Assembly: GCA_045807765.1 (NCBI GenBank)
Contig: JBJMGU010000055.1
Coordinates: 1-64,000 of the forward strand
From: DATENM01 sp045807765
Lineage (GTDB): Bacteria > Acidobacteriota > Blastocatellia > UBA7656
Length of the DNA stretch: 64,000 bases
Direction: 5' to 3'
A program made the translations under genes and the position numbers. Positions 60,368-64,000 of the stretch are shown piece after piece; the stretch's first letter is position 1; every line of letters starts with the position of its first letter. The notes under the pieces are model-generated. The model was given only the letters and a program-made list of their open reading frames with translations, searched no databases and was not told the origin of the DNA.

Positions 60368-60820
60368 ATGCGGAAGGTACTGGCTCTCTTCTTTTTATCG
60401 CTCTTCATGGCAGGCTGTTCGATGCTGCCGCACGAAGCGCCGCCCGAAGATATTGACAAGGCGGCGGCGCTGTTTGTGCAACGCTTGAATGCCGCGCAGT
60501 ATGACGCTATCTATAAGGACGCCGCTCGGAAGTTCAAAGACAACCAGACGAAAGAAACGATTCTCGACAGCCTGAAAGAGCTGACCGCCAAAGGCAAGCT
60601 GCAAGAGTACCGGCGCATCAAAATGGCCTATGAAGGCGAAGGCAAAGATCGCGTCGCTTCACCGGTCTATAGTACCGCGTTTGAACAGACGCGTGGTGAT
60701 CTGACGCTGAATTTCATTGACGAAAGCGGCGAGTGGAAACTGGTAGGCTTCACCTTCAAGCAACGCCTACAGGCCCGCGTTGAACAGCCGCAAACGGATG
60801 TTGCCGCAGCGTCTTTGTAA
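60368..60820 (+). CDS. Lipoprotein with DUF4019/DUF3887-like domain
   Basis: 150 residues from the ATG at 60368, preceded by GAGGA. A lipoprotein signal peptide ends with the lipobox LFMAGC, making Cys17 the lipid-modified residue. The mature part (AAALFVQRLNAAQYDAIYKDAARKFKDNQTKETILDSLKEL, ending LTLNFIDESGEWKLVGFTFKQRL) has the cystatin/NTF2-like layout of DUF4019-, DUF3887- or DUF4878-type domains. Those are small periplasmic ligand- or partner-binding domains of unknown function. It sits alone between a composite repeat upstream and the subtilase gene 135 bases downstream. Confidence 0.75.
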   Translation: MRKVLALFFLSLFMAGCSMLPHEAPPEDIDKAAALFVQRLNAAQYDAIYKDAARKFKDNQTKETILDSLKELTAKGKLQEYRRIKMAYEGEGKDRVASPVYSTAFEQTRGDLTLNFIDESGEWKLVGFTFKQRLQARVEQPQTDVAAASL

Positions 60821-60955
60821 AACGTGCTTGGCCGCGATGCTCGTCTGAGGCTCCCGGCATTTACGTCAACCCCCGATGATTGATCTTATACTTCTTCGAC
60901 GGCGCTCGTCGCGCGCCGTTTTGATCCGTGCAGACAGATGAAACCCGGAGGCTTT

Positions 60956-63900
60956 ATGAACCGTGGATTGCTTGTGTTGCTCGTCGTTGCGAGCTTTGCG
61001 CTGACCCTGATTGTCGCCGCTGATGGCCGGCTAATTTCAACCGCGGATGACACCGCTCGCCAATCGGCAAAGCGACTGGCCGCAAGCCGCAACGCGATGA
61101 CTACCGCCGCCCACACTTATCGCAGCCCGGGCCGTTTGCGCAAAGTCGTCATAGATGCAAATGACGCCGAGGCCATCTCGCGCGCCGTGGCGAGCGGCGC
61201 AACCGAAGTGGCCGATTACGGCTCATATCGGCTTTTCGTGATGGATAACGAAGCGCTCGCCGCTGACCTGGCGGCGCGGCGACACGGCGACACGGTAACC
61301 TCAGAGACCGCTTCGCCTTCGTTTGAAGTGCGCGACGATTTCAACCTTCTGCTATTGCGCGCCGGCGCGATTGATACGACGGACGAAAGCGCTCCCGGGC
61401 GCTTCGTTGGTTTCGGCGGCGCATCATCTATGACGCCGCAATCGGCTAGCGCGCGTCCGCCATCAAGCACTATCTCGTCGCCGCTGCGCTTGATTCAATT
61501 CGTCGGCCCGGTGAAAAGCGAGTGGCTCAAGGCGCTACGCGCGAGCGGTCTTGAGCCGATTGCGTATGTGCCGAACAATGCTTACCTGGTGCGGGGCACT
61601 GCGACGGCGACCAGTAGCCTGATGCGCATGGCGGCACGCGAGCCGTTCGTTCAATGGGAAGGCGCCTTCGCCGACGATTATAAGATTCACCCGCGCCTCA
61701 AAGAGATGATCCACGATTCGGGGGACGCGCTCATCAACGTCGCCGTTCAGGTCGCCGCCGACCAAGACGCGCCGGACAGCGCTTCAGCCGCGGACGTGAA
61801 AGCCGCCCGGAGGCTGGCGTTAGCCGTACTGCTCGACGCGCATCCGGTGCTGAACTTCATCAACCTGCGGCTGACTGTTAGTGCGAGCAAGATTACAGAA
61901 TTGGCGACGCTCGCCAACGTCGTCAACATCGAGCCGTGGAACGCGCCGCAACTCTTCGACGAGCGCTCGGCACAGATCGTCGCCGGACAACTGGCGAGCG
62001 ATTTTAAAGGGCCGACCGGGCCAGGCTATATGAACTGGCTGCAAGCGCATGGCTTCACGTCGCGCTTCAACTTTGCGATTGACGTGACCGACACCGGCCT
62101 GGATCGCGGCGCGACAACGGCAGACAAACTGCACGCCGCCTTTCTTGACGGCAGCGGCCAGAGTCGTATTTCCTATGCGCGCGATTATACGTCTGATCTT
62201 GACCCCGGCGACGTTGAAGGCCACGGCACCATCAATATGTCGATTGCCGCCGGCATGGCGACTGCCGATAAAGACGGACGCGACAGCAACGGCTATTACC
62301 TGGGGCTGGGCATCGCGCCGTTCGCAATGATCGGCTCGTCACGAATCTTCAAATCGTCGGGCCGCTTCGACCTGATTGATCCATTCACCAAGCTCATCTC
62401 AGAAGCCTACCGCGACGGCGCGCGCATCTCTTCGAATAGCTGGGGCGATGGCGACAACTCTTACTCGATTGACTCGCAGGAATATGATTCGCGCACGCGC
62501 GACGCGGTGCCTTCGCAGACGGGAAATCAAGACATTCTCATGTGCTTTGCGGCAGGGAACTCCGGTGGCACCAGCCGCGTCGGCTCGCCCAGCACGGCCA
62601 AGAATGTTCTCTCTGTAGGCGCGAGCCAGAGCACACGCCAGGGCGGCAAAGACGGCTGCGGCGTGAACGATACGGATTCGGAGAACGCGATGAGCATCGC
62701 GTTCTTCTCGTCGGGCGGCCCGAGTTACGACGGGCGCATCAAGCCTGACATCGTCGCGCCGGGAACGCATGTGGCCGGCGCCGCTTCGCAGCATCCCGAC
62801 TTCAACGGCGCGGCGGTCTGTGGCGAAGCGTTCGGCAAGCCCTACTTCCCGCAAAATCAGACGCTCTACACATGGTCGTCGGGCACCAGCCATTCGACGC
62901 CGCAAGTAGCGGGCGGGGCGGCGCTAGCGCGGCAGTTCCTCCTCAACCGCGGCGAAGAGCCGAGCGCCGCGCTCATCAAAGCGTTGCTGCTGGCGACGAC
63001 GAGCTACATGACCGGGAGCGAAGCGAAAGGCGATCTGCCGCACGTCAAGCAGGGTTGGGGATTGATGAACCTCAACCGCACCTTTGATAACGTCCCGAAG
63101 TTTTTCGTGAATCAGACGACCGTATTTAACGACAGCGGCCAGGAGATGGTTTTGACCGGTGAAGTCAAAGACGCGACACAGCCATTCCGTGTAACGCTCT
63201 GCTGGACGGACGCGCCGGGATTTTCGGGGGCAGCCCCGTGGGTCAATGACCTCAACCTCGAAGTGACGATCAACGGCCAGGTCTATCGCGGCAACAACTT
63301 TCACGGCCAGGAGTCGCAGGCGGGCGGCGTCGCCGACACCAAGAACAACGTCGAAGCGGTCTGGCTGCCGGCGGGCACAGTCGGCACGTTCGTGGTTCGC
63401 GTGCGCGCCGCAAACGTTGCCGGCGACGGCGTGCCGGGCAATGCCGATGCGAGCGATCAGGATTTCGCGCTGGTCGTCTATAACGGCGAGCGCAAAGAGG
63501 CGCCAGTGGCTTCGGTAGCCAATGTTACACTCGCCGGCGGGGCCGACGCCTACGCCGACCCGGGCGAATCGGTGACGATGCAGATCAATATCGGCGACCT
63601 TGCGCCGGTGACGCTGGCGAGCGGCCACGGGGTGCTGGCGGCAAAGACGACCGGCGTGAGCGTGACCACCTCTGGCGCCGATTTCCCCAACATCGCGCCG
63701 GGCCAGACGGCCACGGGCCTGACGCCGTTCGTCTTTACAGTAGACCGCAGCGTCGCTTGCGGCAGCGTCATTCAGTTCACGCTCGACGTGACCAGCGGCG
63801 GGCTGCTGTCGCGCGTGCCATTCTCAATCATGGTTGGCCGTGCCGCGCCGGTCGAGCTTTTCGCTGATGATATCGAATCGGGCGAGAGCAAATGGACACA

Positions 63901-64000
63901 CGCCAGCCTGCTCAAAAAGAAGAAGAAGAAAGTGCCGCTAGATACCTGGTCGCTTAGCACACGCCGCGCGCACGCCGGCTCGCAGGTCTGGTTCAGCACC
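60956..64000 (+). CDS. Subtilisin-family serine protease, 3' end outside window
   Basis: The frame stays open from the ATG at 60956 to the last base of the window (at least 1,015 codons), with GGAGG just before the start. A signal peptide is seen at about 1-22, then a long propeptide of about 350 residues. The S8 catalytic triad is complete: Asp379 in DVTDTGLD, His423 in GHGTINMS and Ser645 in SGTSHSTPQVAGG. The oxyanion Asn is in FAAGNSGG. A jelly-roll-like domain (about 710-830, FRVTLCWTDAPG and VNDLNLEVTING) and further beta-sandwich follow, as in kexin-like and S8A exported proteases. It should cleave proteins outside the cell. A Lys-rich run near 63914-63931 is unusual. Confidence 0.92.
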   Translation, partial: MNRGLLVLLVVASFALTLIVAADGRLISTADDTARQSAKRLAASRNAMTTAAHTYRSPGRLRKVVIDANDAEAISRAVASGATEVADYGSYRLFVMDNEALAADLAARRHGDTVTSETASPSFEVRDDFNLLLLRAGAIDTTDESAPGRFVGFGGASSMTPQSASARPPSSTISSPLRLIQFVGPVKSEWLKALRASGLEPIAYVPNNAYLVRGTATATSSLMRMAAREPFVQWEGAFADDYKIHPRLKEMIHDSGDALINVAVQVAADQDAPDSASAADVKAARRLALAVLLDAHPVLNFINLRLTVSASKITELATLANVVNIEPWNAPQLFDERSAQIVAGQLASDFKGPTGPGYMNWLQAHGFTSRFNFAIDVTDTGLDRGATTADKLHAAFLDGSGQSRISYARDYTSDLDPGDVEGHGTINMSIAAGMATADKDGRDSNGYYLGLGIAPFAMIGSSRIFKSSGRFDLIDPFTKLISEAYRDGARISSNSWGDGDNSYSIDSQEYDSRTRDAVPSQTGNQDILMCFAAGNSGGTSRVGSPSTAKNVLSVGASQSTRQGGKDGCGVNDTDSENAMSIAFFSSGGPSYDGRIKPDIVAPGTHVAGAASQHPDFNGAAVCGEAFGKPYFPQNQTLYTWSSGTSHSTPQVAGGAALARQFLLNRGEEPSAALIKALLLATTSYMTGSEAKGDLPHVKQGWGLMNLNRTFDNVPKFFVNQTTVFNDSGQEMVLTGEVKDATQPFRVTLCWTDAPGFSGAAPWVNDLNLEVTINGQVYRGNNFHGQESQAGGVADTKNNVEAVWLPAGTVGTFVVRVRAANVAGDGVPGNADASDQDFALVVYNGERKEAPVASVANVTLAGGADAYADPGESVTMQINIGDLAPVTLASGHGVLAAKTTGVSVTTSGADFPNIAPGQTATGLTPFVFTVDRSVACGSVIQFTLDVTSGGLLSRVPFSIMVGRAAPVELFADDIESGESKWTHASLLKKKKKKVPLDTWSLSTRRAHAGSQVWFST

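Overview
The window looks like chromosomal DNA of a GC-rich, Gram-negative-type bacterium. Acidobacteriota, class Blastocatellia, is my best guess. It rests on gene style: secreted VIT/VWA, FecR-like and giant TPR proteins, MacA/MacB efflux, an RpoD with a large non-conserved insert, UPF0182, and many short tandem-repeat palindromes between genes. No rRNA gene was seen, so taxonomy is inference. I also saw no tRNA gene, transposase, prophage or CRISPR array.

Layout. 1-821: end of a TPR-like gene. 871-4746 (minus): an exported VWA/parallel-beta-helix protein and a FecR-like membrane protein. 5335-13160 (plus): a signalling block with a PocR-GAF-GGDEF cyclase, an AAA ATPase fused to an RsbW-like domain, a STAS protein, a GAF-HD-GYP phosphodiesterase and a hybrid histidine kinase. 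This brings c-di-GMP synthesis and breakdown together with a partner-switch pair. 13196-18976 (minus): a hypothetical protein, UPF0182, an anchored hydrolase and an MFS transporter. 19186-27705 (plus): metallo-hydrolase, phosphodiesterase, pyrE, truA, uppS, cdsA, a GT87-like membrane protein and a methylmalonyl-CoA mutase subunit. 27715-32028 (plus): Uma2, an OppD/OppF pair without permeases, Yip1 and a small ORF. 32065-37049 (minus): a MacA/LolD/MacB-type efflux operon.

37235-41578 (plus): a zinc-ribbon/pseudokinase/PP2C fusion, then a small gene and an RpoD-type sigma factor behind a near-perfect sigma-54 promoter and a structured leader. 41658-45502 holds a zinc-ribbon protein, a DUF3352-like protein and pgsA. 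45802-60109 (plus) is an envelope block: a membrane-anchored beta-propeller, a VIT-VWA protein, a 2,606-residue TPR protein and a second DUF3352-like protein coupled to it. 60368-64000 has a lipoprotein and a subtilase that runs off the end of the window.

The most unusual feature is a family of short-period tandem arrays. The period is 7 bp, or 8 bp in one case. They are mostly built as a direct array, a unique core and an inverted array. At least five different repeat words use this same design. They sit between genes, often touch start or stop codons, in four cases supply the stop codon of the preceding gene, and once lie inside the giant TPR gene. They resemble the heptanucleotide STRR repeats known from filamentous cyanobacteria.
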